In this document: piece by piece, positions 1 to 11,307 of the stretch | How the letters are laid out: each line of letters starts with the position of its first letter | Numbering within the stretch: position 1 is the first letter of the stretch | Origin: Ophiobolus disseminans | Lineage: Eukaryota; Ascomycota; Dothideomycetes; Pleosporales; Phaeosphaeriaceae | Direction: 5' to 3' | NCBI GenBank assembly: GCA_010093685.1 | Contig: MU006241.1 | Coordinates: 620,001-684,000 of the forward strand | Length of the DNA: 64,000 nt | Made by a program: the position numbers and the translations under genes | Notes under the pieces: generated by a model | Told to the model about the DNA's origin: nothing | What the model saw: only the letters and a program-made list of their open reading frames with translations | The model's database searches: none

Positions 1-1263
1 CCGGAACCAAACTCTCTCACTCTCGCTTCGCCTTCCTTGCGCCAGTGCACCACACCACCGCCGCATCGGCACGATGGATGATTCGCGGGAGCAAGATCCG
101 GCGTGGTGTGAAGCGGGTCGACGGTGCAAAAAATAGGGCTTGCGTACGATGCGGTGAGCAGCACATCCGGCCGGTGTGGCCACTCAATGCGGAAGGGCTG
201 CTCAGATAGGCGAGCTCGTGCTCGCCAGCCGCTTCAGCTTCCGCATGCAATTGGCCACGCTGGGCAAGCAATGCCAGGACCGTGTTTTCGGAAGTGGCGG
301 GACGAACGCACAGGCCGCCTCTTGGCACGGTAGGAGGATTTTTTTAATGTCTTTTGATGTTTCGAGTTCGGGACGATGCGGGTGCAAGCAGCCGCCCCAT
401 CAGGTACCTTGCGCCGCTCTTTTCTGGCCCGTATTGTGATCATCGACCGGTTTCGGATCTAGGCAGTTTTCGCGTGAACTGGTACCGGTGGCATTTGGGC
501 ATTGGGTGTTTTGTAGCTCTTTGGGCATCCAAGTTAGCACATGAACGGCGGGGTTCCGCTCTCGCTTTCGTGGTGTCAGATTTGTTCGCTTGTCGGCTGT
601 TTGACCAAAAAGAGATTTAACTTTCGGAGAATGGAAGAGCGCCTAATCGTGAACACCCATGTTATTCTTAGCCCACTCTGTCGAAGGGATCCACGGAACA
701 TTCCATAGCCATGGCAGGAGATCAAAGCTTCAGCATCCGCCCTTACTGACCATCGTAGGACTAGCAGGGTTCGTGTTAACCCGCGTCGAAATATGACCCA
801 AGCAAATCCTTCACTTGGCGAATGTGTCCGTTGGTGCACTGGTGGTGCGCCGCGTGACGTTTCATTTCTGCTCGCGGCAATGGTGGGCAAGAAGAGACTC
901 TGTATGATGGTAGTCGGAGTTATGGAGAACTCAAATTACCAGTAGCAAATACGTCAAGTTGTGTGTACTGAGACAGGCTCATGCTACGGCATGCCGTCAT
1001 TGGTATCGTTCGGCCGTTTCGCGGGAGCACCATTTCCCGTATTATCATCGATGACAATCTACCCAGGTGTTCCTTGTCATCATGTTGAGCCAGCTGTAGT
1101 AGTGTCCATGATAATAATCAGACTGGAACAAGGTACGTTTCGCAGCTCGAGACTCGGCGAAAGGTTGGAGTTTCGACGCTGCCCAGCCGCCATTATTGCC
1201 CTTCCTCCACCGGTGCAAGCAGTCTGAGACTGCTGGGGATGAGCAGATTGTGCGTCTCGCACC
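1..1263. other. intergenic, no gene recognised
   Basis: Only short overlapping reading frames rich in Cys, Arg and His occur on both strands, which is typical of chance ORFs in GC-rich DNA. No domain, splice pattern or tRNA was recognised. The right end is the 3' flank of the bZIP gene. Confidence 0.5.
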
Positions 1264-2730
1264 TCAGTGCTCAACCTTCATATTGGGCTGCATGTGATAC
1301 ACGATGTGTCCCTGCTCATTCATCATCTGAGCCTGAGGGTGAGGAGCATGTGCCATCATTGACATGTCCCCTGGGTGGCTGACTTGTGGAGGGTATCCCT
1401 GGTGTGGACCACTTGGGTACGAAGTGTATGGAGCCGACGTGTGCTGGTGTTGTTGAGGGTGTGGAGCTTGCGGGGGCATAGGCTGATGGTTCATAGGAAC
1501 GCTCATGTGTCGCTGATAATCTGATGGATGAGGTGAGGGGTGGGAAGTCGGAGTGCCGTATCCGGACATTGGCATTGGCTGTGACGTGACCAGGGACGGG
1601 TTCTCCAAAGGGTACGACATTGCTCGGGCATTGCTCTCCATACCGTAAGGACTCGGGTAAGCCATTCCTTGACTATCGACTGCATGGATAGATGGGTCTT
1701 GCACTGGCATGGAGACGGCATGATGTTGTTGGTGGGCTGATGGATGCGGGCTCCACCTCACTTGCTCATGATGCGGCGCTTGAACCTCTCCCATAGGTGT
1801 CTGCTCAACGTGCGGCGAGGAAACATGGTGGGCGTACGAGTGCTGCTGCTGGGGCTGCCAATGTCCACCTTGCGAAACAGGAGTGGCCATTTCAGGAACC
1901 GAATGGACGCTTCTGGCGGTGCCTGTTGACGATCTTCGGGCATGACTGAGCATCTGCACTCGATCACTGGGCGAGGGTGCACCTGCGCAAATTTCTGTCA
2001 GCTTTTATGCATTCAACAAAATATTTGTTTTCATGCCAAATATTGTTTCCGTTTTGGCGTGGACAAAGCGAGTGGCGGACGTTACAGCTACTGCAGGTCG
2101 CCCAAAAAGGAAGTGCAAGAGGTGCATAAGAAACGCAGCCTGTAGCAATCTTACGGAAAAAGCGACGCTGCACACAAACGGGTGCGGGCCGAAACAGGGA
2201 AAAGGAAAGAAAGGAGCCATTGAGAAGTGGAACAGCTGATCTGTGCTTTTAATAAACGAGATTCATCACATACCTGCGCCGTGCTCGGGGACCCCCAGAG
2301 CAGAAACCGCGTGTCCTAATCGTGCGCGAAGGACTGCGTTTTCTTGTTCCAGCTCTTCGTTTCTCCGCATTAGATCCATTGTTCTTGAGGATGAATTGTT
2401 GTCGAGTTGGGCAGTGAGATCGCGTACTTGGCGTTCGAGGGTATCAATGTGGTCTTTGGTTCTTTGGCGGATAGCTCGCTGTGCTTCGCGGTCATTGGCT
2501 CTCTTTCGTTCGAGTTGGGCGGCAGTGAGGGTTGTGACGCTTCGTGTGCCTGCTCGTGATGGCCGTTTTTTGGATCCGGGTGTCTGCTTCCTCGACTCGG
2601 AACCGGAAGAGTGACCATCGTAAGGCGGGGACTTCTTGAGACTGTCCATGTGAGGCGAATGGTAACTGGAGGCACTCATGAAGTCGCTCCGGTAGGCGAT
2701 GGGATCTCGGTAGTGGAGTACTGAAGTCAT
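1264..2730 (-). CDS. bZIP transcription factor
   Basis: Two exons on the minus strand (2274..2730 and 1264..1982) give 391 residues. Exon 1 holds a Ser/Pro-rich start followed by a bZIP. The basic region around residues 78-95 reads RKRANDREAQRAIRQRTK and is followed by leucine heptads (LERQVRDL, LDNNSS, LMRRNEELEQENAVLRARL). The N-D-R-E-A-Q core is the variant seen in a fungal bZIP group and should contact DNA as a dimer. Exon 2 is a long low-complexity His/Pro/Met/Gln tail, probably an activation or disordered region. The intron (1983..2273) is 291 nt, about five times the local norm; its donor GTATG and acceptor GCGCAG join in phase 1. A long gene-poor stretch lies upstream. The target genes cannot be inferred. 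The bZIP call is firm and the exon 2 junction is well supported by phase. Confidence 0.85.
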
Positions 2731-5700
2731 GGAGGGTCCGCGAGGGGCGGTGAGGGTATAGGCGTGATCCAGGTTGCTGTGTCAGCAGGGCTCAAAACAA
2801 AGGTGGGCCCAAGCGTCTGGTAATGTCAATTGTATAGAGGTTGATGACGATTCTTCAGCGTGCTGGAGATGGGGACGTCGGTGGAGGATATTGTACAGTG
2901 AGCACAGATGTACACACGGACCGCAGAGGGGTGTTTCTTGTAGGTGAAGAGACGGAGATTAGAAGAGATAATAGTGCAAAAGCTGAAGAGCGAAGCAGAG
3001 CGGTAAACTGGCAGGTACGTGTAATGCAAGGCATGGCTGGCCGCAACCTATAACCTGCTATCAGGCCTGAAGAGTAGCGTCTTTCGCGTCCCATGCCTCG
3101 ACCCTGGGCTAGCTGCGTATTGATCCTGGATCCTGAATGTAGCCACACGTGGGTTCTGGGGAAGGGGTTTCACCCTAGCTCCTCCAGTAGTAGCCACTGT
3201 GAGGCTTGGTGACCGCATGGTGCCGACCTAGTACGCTTGTGGTTCTTGGACTGGCAAACATTGAGCGCAGAGCAAGTCCCAACGGCGGTGGCAGACGCCT
3301 AGTGGAGCCTCACCCTGCATGCAAAGACGTGCGATGGCTGTTCTGGAAAGACACTACGGGCTCTAGCTTAGATCAATCCCCCCACTTGCGACGGCGACGG
3401 CGAGTTGCTGCACAACACCACCCCTCGGGCCACCTTACTTCGAGCAGTGGGCCGGCAGGTAGCCGGTCTCCGCTATCAAAAAATCAAAGTTTACCAGGAG
3501 CAGCGTCAGCGCCGAAGGAGGTCGCGATGGATTCTGACGCCGCGTGTCGCTTGCCTGTCTCGTCTAACACGCGACGATGCGGACCGTAGCGAGTATGAGG
3601 GGTGAAGAGGAAGCGCATCCGGACGAATGTGACGTTTGAGGAGTGTATGGCGCAGGCCCATGCCATGGCAGCCAGTGTGAGAAGCGATACCGGGATCAAT
3701 CGATGCAGCTGGCCAAGAACGAGCATGGCCCCACATGCGCCAAGGGGGTCAGCACGTGGGCGCCCTGCTCGCGGACGCCAGGGCCCAGCCTATCCGCCTG
3801 TCCTCGCCGCACTCGTCCAGGCCGGTGTGAAGGAAATGGCTGCGAGTGCGTCGGTCTCCAATTGCACGGCCGGACGCATTCTGTCGCCTGGGCCACTCCA
3901 CTGCGCAGATCACGCCAGGATGTGTGCTTTGTGAAAGATTCGCCATGGTCGGCGAACATGGAGCATGGAATACTCCGTTCTCTCCCGCTGCGGGAGTCCG
4001 TGTCTGTCTGCCAGTGCCAGTGCTGAGTGCCCTGGTGGCCTGGTGCATATCGGGATGTCAACGCCGCGTGACCGTGGTTCCTTATACCAGAGTCTGCGCC
4101 TGCGAACTCTATGTCGTATCTGGGTGTTTCACATGTGCCGTGACCATGCATGCTCGCTGCAGCTGCGTATCTGCAGTTGCGAGGACATGGGCGACACGTG
4201 GAGGCGTCGTGATGCTTTGCCGCCATTCGCAGACTCTGTGCATCCTGTGCGAGAAGGCATGCCGGACGAGCTGAGGCATGGGTCAAGTCCGTGATGCGCT
4301 TCTTCACGCCGCAGCACGGCCAGACAGCGCTGTGTGGCTTGACGGTGCCGCCGACATGTTCTAGCGATGGAATCTTCGCCAGAGCCCGCCATGGCTACGA
4401 CTGAGGCCCAAGTCAGGGACCAGTGGAGTGATGCCCAGTCAATAACGATGCGCAGCAATGCTACTCTATGGAGGCGATCTGCCAAATATCGAGACTGCAA
4501 ATCTACGCCCTTGGGGCATGGAGGAATCCTGCGCCTTTCACCGCTTCCTGAAAGATAGCTTGGCGAGGCCACACGGTTAGGCGGTCGTTTAGCTGAGATC
4601 GATATTGTTAGTCTCTGGCCTGTTTCGTGCCTGTGGTCGACGTGCTGAGCGTCTCCAGCCACAGAGGTGCCTCTTGGCGGTCACATTGGACGAGAGCAAA
4701 CGTGGACAGTATTGATGCTGGGGACATCAAAGTCGGCTGCGCTAAGGGAATGCGCCCGCTGCCGCGAGCCGCCATGAGACGAAGGATGATATTGAAGAGA
4801 TTGACAGAAACCCCCAAGTCTGCGGTGGGACGTGGGAATGGCAGGAGCAACCACGCCGCGCCTTCTGCGACAGACCGTCGCTGAGTGAGGCTAGCAGGGA
4901 CGTTATCCGACGTGCGGGAAGGAGCATCACGATATACTTGAGACACCGACGGCGGTATCTTTCCCAGATACGCACACTGGCACCTCGATACCGTCTCTCC
5001 TTGCATACAACATACGATGGGTGTGCGTGCCGGCGAGCCTTCTGCATCCGCTTGCATCGTCCTGTTCCAAAGTCTTTCTAGCGTCACTTTGTCAAAACTT
5101 TATTCAGATGTCAGCTCTTCACTGTCGCTTCGCCTGCTGTTCCAAGGGAGCACGCAACAGCTTTGGAAACCTCCGGAGCGAAAATCCCGCTCGTAACGCT
5201 GTGGTTGTGGCGGTGGCGGCGGCGGCGGTGGCGCGAAAAGTCACATCCCAAAGAGGACTCTACACATGTAGACTATTGTTTCTACAAACACCCCTGAGAC
5301 CAGCAGTCTTCGTCATCGCGGGTGCCGGTGGTGGTGCCTCGCGGCATTCCTGCTTCTCTGCTCGTTGTGTGGGAAGCTGATCACTTCCTGTCCGGACCAT
5401 GCATTGCGTTAAATCTCATCGCCTGCCACGCGCATCATCGCCTCACTAAGTGCTCTCTTTATTGATGCCCATCAATATAATGCCACGGCTGCATGTAAGC
5501 TTAGTTGTCCAGGGCGACCTCAGAAACGCATGGGTACCATGTCTTTCAACACTGCACGCTTGACGTCCGTTCACGATTGCGCAAGACGACAGCTCCTAAA
5601 ATGGTGCGCGGCTCGGACCAATTGCAGCCGCTCTGTCTCAATTTACGCACACCACCAGCGACCATTCATCATCGACAGATGGATCGGGGTGACGCTCGGT

Positions 5701-6695
5701 CTTCAGTGGCCCCACCACATCATCTTCCAAAAACCGAATGACGGTAGCGAGGACACAGGCACCATTGCACGGAGCAAGCCCAGGAACGACACTTCCGCAC
5801 ACCGACACTATTCGGCGGACCCAAAACTCCGCCAGAGAGCCCCTCAAACTGACACTAACGACGATAGCGCTGTGGAGTGATGGCCACGAGGTCTTGGTCT
5901 GAAACGGCTTACAAGAATTAAAGTTTGCGGATCACTAGGGTAGTTGCTACCCGAACACCTGAAGAAGCATACCTTGGTTCACGATGGTCTTACGATTAAT
6001 CGCATTGCCGGGGGCACGTCGTGCTTGACGAGCCTTCGGTTGTGCTTCTAGCTTGGGGCTAGAAGGTTCCTTCTCAGTGGAATACGGTCGAGGGCAGCCT
6101 CAGCAGCACTACAGTAACATCGGACGAAGAACGGCGAACCCAAGCGTCGGTAACATACCTCCTACGCTGCTTGCGATGTTGGGCTCTATGCAGTCATCGA
6201 GGTGTGTGATTTGGGCTGTATGGTGGCTGCACGGCACAAGATTGTCATCGTGGTCGCGTAGACATTTAGGTGAGATGCTGATGCGGGATTGGACGAAGCG
6301 AGCGAAGCTACGGCCAAAATCTGACCCAACTAAATAGGTTTCAGCCACCATTTCTCCGCATGCAAGATCGATGCCGAGTAAGAGGCCGAAGTGGCTTTTT
6401 GGGTGTCAATGCACGTTCACTTCAACAATGGATCTATGACGACTTTGTAGCGTGGAGGATCTCGGATTCAATATCGCGATGCCATCGTGCGAACGCAACA
6501 CGCAATCATCCCTGACCGAACATGGCACATGCTCCGAATCTATCAGCTGCACCGTACAGACCCTGATGTCGCTGGCCTGCACCCAAGGCGGACGCTAGAA
6601 TACTGCTAGAAGGCCTCGCGAGCATTCTCTGCATCTCATCTCCGAACGATGCACTTGCGGTCAAGCCATACCGGCAAATGCACCCGTCCACTACC
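2731..6695. other. 4-kb gene-poor stretch upstream of the bZIP gene
   Basis: Many overlapping frames of 60-203 codons exist (for example minus 3696..4307 and 4129..4662). Their composition is Cys/His/Arg/Ser-rich, they overlap each other on both strands, and none shows a domain or a plausible splice pattern, so none is called. It may be the large regulatory region of the bZIP gene, hold a non-coding RNA, or be a relic too old to read. Confidence 0.45.
5201..5234. repeat. GGC/GGT-rich simple repeat
   Basis: A run of GTGGTTGTGGCGGTGGCGGC-type trinucleotides, an imperfect (GGN)n microsatellite lying in gene-poor DNA. Confidence 0.7.
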
Positions 6696-8541
6696 TTACT
6701 CCTTTTCGATATGCTTGTCGAATATTTTCGAGATCTCGTACGCGCTCTTCTTTGGGTACCGTTTCTGACCCCCCTTGTAGTCGACGAAAGTAACACCGAA
6801 CCGTGTCGTGTACCCTTCGGCCCACTCGAAGTTGCTGCAAGTGATATGTTAGCGCTCCTGTCGTCTAAAGTGCCTGTTTGAAGCTAGGCCAAACCACGGC
6901 AGCATTTTTGGTTTCAGAAAAATGCACGACATCAGTCTCAGGCAGGAACCGCGGACGGAGCATCTCCACCCGACTTTCCTCGGAGAATGCAGAAGACGAG
7001 GATGTATAACGGAAACGAGAAGATAAAGACGTACTCCATGAGGCTCCACGCCGAGTAGCCTCTGACATCGACCCCATCGAGGGTATGCGCATCAGCCAAG
7101 GCGCTGATGTATCCCCTGAAATATTCGCAACGGAATTCGTCGTCCAGCAGCTGATCGAGTGGGAGGTCGTTCTCACCCTTCAGGCTGGTCCCGTTCTCTG
7201 TCACGTAGAAGGTTGGGCCGCCATAGCGATCACTCAGCCACTTGATCAGCTTCCTAAACCCAAGGGGCATTGGCCTCAGCCAGAAAGATTGTGTCTCTGG
7301 GCCAATCCATTCTCCTTTCTTGTTCTGGTACAGGACCTCCAGGTTGCCAAGGTGATCTTCAGGCTCTGGTTCGGTATCCTTGTGCCTAATGTAATTCGCA
7401 CAGTAGTGGTTCATGCCGTAGAAGTCATTGCTGCCCTTGACCAGTACAGACTCTTCGGCCGTGAACTCAGGCAATCGATCGCCGAGCTGCTTTCGCATTG
7501 AGTCTGGATACTTTCCAAAGTATACTGGGTCACCGAACCAGCAGATGGCAAATTCGATCTTGCGGTCACAGGCTTCCCGGTCCTTCGGGTCTTCAGGGTC
7601 CCACGGCTCGGTCCAGTCACCTGGGCAGTATCAGCTTCCGTTCGTGAGCTCGCAATTGAGGTCAGCTTCGCATTGCCTGAGGCAGGATGCGGAAACTTTG
7701 CAGGGACGCGCGAAAAACGTGGCGTTCGCTTACCATTGAGCGTGATTCCTATTTGGCCTCCATCCTTGGCCTTGAAGTCATCACGGTACGCTTTGACTGC
7801 CGCCCCATGAGCAATGAGAAGCGAGTGTCCCACAATCCAGGGCTCCCGGCTGCTATCACCTTCTGCGCTCTTAATCCGGTCACTACAACGACCGGGAGCG
7901 AACAGCCCGGTCCCGTACCCGAGTATGGAACTGCACCACGGCTCGTTGAACGTGATCCAGTATTTGACTTTTGACCCGAAAGCCTTGAAACACACCCTGG
8001 CATAGTTCTCGAAGTCTTTGACAAACTCGTCCTTGTTCAGCATGCCCATGTATCGCTTGTGTAAGTTGTCGGGGAGATCCCAATGGAACAGCGTGATCAT
8101 TGGCTCGATGCCTGCCTCAATGAGGTCGTCGACGAACTTGACGTAGAACTGGAGGCCCTTCTCATTCACAGGATCGTCCCGTCCGCCGAGGGGTATGATA
8201 CGAGACCATGACAACGAAAAGCGGTAAGACTTTGCGCCTAGTTTCTTTAAGAGGTCAATGTCCTCATCTGTGCGGTGGTAAGAGTCGCACGCAACGTCTC
8301 CGGAATCTCCACCAGCAATCTTGCCGGGAATGCGGCAGAAACTGTCCCAGATGGAGTCTGCGCGGCCATCTTCATGCGGTGCTCCTTCAATCTGGTAACT
8401 ATGTTCTCAAACTCAGCAAGTGACGGAAGAATGGCCCGGCGGCGGAATCTATGGCGGGGTATGTTCTGAAAGTCGGTAAGTTACGTACCTTGCTGTTGCA
8501 AATCCCCACAGAAAGTCTTTGGGCAGATGTGAATGTGACAT
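6696..8541 (-). CDS. GH1 beta-glucosidase, intracellular
   Basis: Four exons (8489..8541, 7734..8398, 7035..7620, 6696..6834) join in frame to 480 residues, the usual GH1 length. The enzyme retains beta-linked glucose-type units through a double-displacement mechanism. Landmarks in order: KDFLWGFATASYQIEGA start, SWSRIIP near 82, FHWDLP near 122, the acid/base motif TFNEPW (Glu about 170), the nucleophile motif VTENG (Glu about 381), and SLMDNFEWAEGY close to the end, where the Asp codon is split by the last intron. There is no signal peptide, so the enzyme should act in the cytosol on imported cellobiose or glucosides. The last intron (200 nt) is long for this window. The conserved aglycone residues look ordinary; substrate range cannot be read from the sequence. 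Confidence 0.93.
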
Positions 8542-9413
8542 TCTGAGCTTGAATTAAATCACAAATTACCAGACTGATAATAGCAATTAGAGAAGACAGC
8601 ATGCAGCAGCGGGCATCTATACTTCATATACCGGGTCCGTTGCTGTGTTGGCTGCGGAGGACGTCCCGCCGTAACCGTCCTCACGCGTCGACAAGACGCG
8701 CAGTAAGCTCCGTGAGGCAATTCCGGGCACTGCATTGTTGCCATGTGTACCGCAGACGCGCTAGCATTGCTTTTCCAGGTCCCTCAGTGGCTCTTACAAT
8801 GCTCACCCCACCCGCAACGTCCGTTGCTTGAGGATGTACACTGATCGCACATGACGATGCTGCGCCTGCTTCTCTTGTTCTGCCTGCCAGGGCTCACGAT
8901 GATGAAGGCGGTCAGTGGAGTTACGGGCCGTCGATTCAGCCTTCCCTTTATCCAGTCTTTGGCGCCACGCGAAGGCTTTCGGTCATCTGAGGTCCACTGG
9001 GATGAGGGCGATGGCAATGGCGGGGTAACTAGAGGCGAGCTTTCTCAATTCGGGCCCTAACCATCATTAACGAACGACTCCCGAAATCTTCTCTTCGATT
9101 CATTCGACCCTGTCGGAGTTTGCAACAGAGATCAATGTGTTGGTGGCGGAAATACTGCTTTTGGCGATTCAACAGCTGTGGAGAACTGCGCAGACGAAAG
9201 TGACAGTATAACTATGCCGCATCGAGAACAGCTTCCGCTGTGGCTGCCTTCCCCTCATCTCTAGAGCTCCAGCTTAACTGTCGGAACCATTTTTCGCCAT
9301 CAAACGAACCACGACGGAGATGGGAATATATAATGGGTCGGCTTGACAGGAAAGAAGAGCCAGGTTGAATCATCCACCAAGAAAGCAGCCGCCAATTGAC
9401 ACCCATCTGCAAA
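8542..9413. other. divergent promoter region, GH1 and DUF1479 genes
   Basis: This is the shared upstream region of two diverging genes. A 69-codon frame at 8851..9060 starts with a hydrophobic run but has no other support. A TATA-like element sits near the right end. Confidence 0.5.
9327..9333 (+). promoter_or_regulatory. TATA-box-like element
   Basis: TATATAA lies about 80 bp before the ATG of the DUF1479 gene, a plausible distance for a fungal core promoter. It is a motif match only. Confidence 0.4.
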
Positions 9414-10984
9414 ATGCTTTCTGCAATCCGCTCCATCCGACAACCTACCAGACGCGCTGCGACGCAGCTTCGCACGGCCGCAACGCAAGCTCAAAAACGA
9501 GCGGGCGATATCTCAGACGCGTTCGTGTCGCTATCTGGGCAGAAGTTCGAGCCTCTTACGTCCGAATATGCGGATCTCAAAGGTCGATTAATCAAAGGGC
9601 GCGAAAGCGAAGTACGAGAGTCTTGGGAGCGCCTATTGCGAGATCTGCGGAAAGAGATACCACTCATCGTTGAGCTCGGCTCTGACGTCATACCAGAAAT
9701 TGAATTCAAGGACATTGATAATACGCCTGATACATTCAGCAATGAGCTTCGTAAGAGAGGTGTAGCTGTCGTGAGAGGTGTTGTACCAGAGACGGAGGCT
9801 CTGCAATGGAAGGAAGAGTTGAAGGAGTATATCCGACAGAATCCTCAAACCAAAGGTAAGAACTACTTTGTACATGTGAATCGTTCATAACTGACACTCA
9901 ATAAGCTTTCCCTGCCGATAACCCACAAGTCTTCGAACTGTACTGGTCAAGAATTCAACTACTCGCTAGGGGAAACCCGAGCCTCCTGAAGACGCATCGC
10001 TTCCTCATGTCTTATTGGCACAGCCTGAACCCTCATGCGCCCCTATCGACACAACATCCCATAAGCTATGCCGATCGCCTGCGGATGCGTCTGCCGGGTG
10101 ATGCTAAGTTTGCGTTGGGTCCTCATGTAGATGGAGGAAGCGTAGAGCGATGGGATGAGAATGGCTATGGACTTGGCAAGGTCTACGATTCCATATGGAA
10201 GGGCAAATGGGAAGAGTTCGACCCTTGGGAGGCCAGTTGCAGGCTGCCGGTTGTATCAGACCTTCACCAAGGTGTAGGAGCGGCTTCCGCGTTCCGCATG
10301 TTCCAGGGCTGGCTGTCGCTGAGCACCACCGGACCATTCGAAGGAACACTTTTAGTGAACCCGCTTCTCGCAAAAGCAACAGCTTATTATCTCCTCCGAC
10401 CATTCTTCTCGCCGAAGCGTGGCGTCGAACCAGGTGCACAAACAGCATCTGAAGCCACCACCAACTCGGACGCCTTCCTCGCCTCAGATAACTGGGAAAT
10501 GGATTCCACACCATCACCTTGGGTACATGGCGCAACTCCAGGCCATGGCCAAGAGCTCTCACACTTACTTCATCCCCATCTCCAACTCCAGAAGTCCATG
10601 ATCCACATGCCTAAGGTGCGACCAGGCGACTACGTAGCTTGGCACTGCGACACCATCCACTCAGTCGACAAAACGCACGCCGGAAAAGCAGACTCAAGCG
10701 TCTTGTACATCCCAGCCTGCCCAATGACCGAAGACAATGCAAACTACCTTATCCGGCAACGCGAAAACTTCGTCAACGGCACGCCCAGCCCTGACTTCGG
10801 CGGCGGGATTGGTGAAAGCGAGCATGTTGGTCGCATCAAGGCTGAAGATTTGCAACAGCTGGTTGGCGATGAGGGATGCAGGGCTATGGGCTTGAAAGAG
10901 TGGGATAGCGCGGAGCAGGGGTTAACGCCGGGGCAGCGAGTGATTCTGGATAGGGCGAATAAGATTTTGGGGTTCTATGACTGA
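9414..10984 (+). CDS. DUF1479 family protein (2OG-Fe(II) oxygenase-like)
   Basis: Exons 9414..9855 and 9906..10984 give 506 residues; the 50-nt intron starts GTAAGA and ends AATAAG. The family is the YbiU/DUF1479 group, which has a cupin fold related to 2-oxoglutarate/Fe(II) oxygenases; its physiological substrate is not known. Visible hallmarks are FPADNPQVFELYWS just after the intron, LMSYWHSLNPHAPLST, LRMRLPGDAKFALGPHVDGGSVERW with the candidate iron-binding His-x-Asp (HVD), and DYVAWHCDTIHSVDKTHAG carrying the distal His. The N-terminus is basic and free of acidic residues for about 35 residues (MLSAIRSIRQPTRRAATQ), so mitochondrial import is possible. The first in-frame ATG was chosen; an upstream TTG in the same frame is unlikely to be used. 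Confidence 0.88.
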
Positions 10985-11307
10985 TGCAAGTATTGTAGGA
11001 GGAACACTATTGTCGTGGATCTTTGGTATGTATGTAGTTTACTTTTTCTATGCTTTAGCAACACGATTCAACTTCCACACTCCATTTCAATGCTTCTCGT
11101 AAATTGTTGTGCTCACTCCAAAGCAAGTGCGACAACTGCTAGGATTCACACCCTGCACGCGCTAGTTACTTGGCGTTTGCGCGAACGCGACGCGACTTCC
11201 TCACCCAGGCTGCAGCGTTTATTTTGCTCCAGCTTCTTCCATCCTACTTCACTTGTACAACCACCGCATTAACCCCGCCTCGAGCTTGCGGCGCTCACTC
11301 TGCCAAC
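10985..11307. other. intergenic, DUF1479 to 2EXR gene
   Basis: The reading frame of the next gene stays open upstream without an ATG, so part of this stretch is probably its 5' leader. Nothing else is recognised. Confidence 0.4.

Noticed and set aside
3696..4662. Two long minus-strand frames (203 and 177 codons)
   Set aside because: They overlap each other and plus-strand frames, are Cys/His/Arg-rich, and show no domain or splice structure; chance ORFs in GC-rich DNA.
8851..9060. 69-codon plus-strand frame with a hydrophobic start
   Set aside because: It resembles a signal peptide (LRLLLLFCLPGL), but the remainder has no cysteine pattern or family and lies in a divergent promoter.
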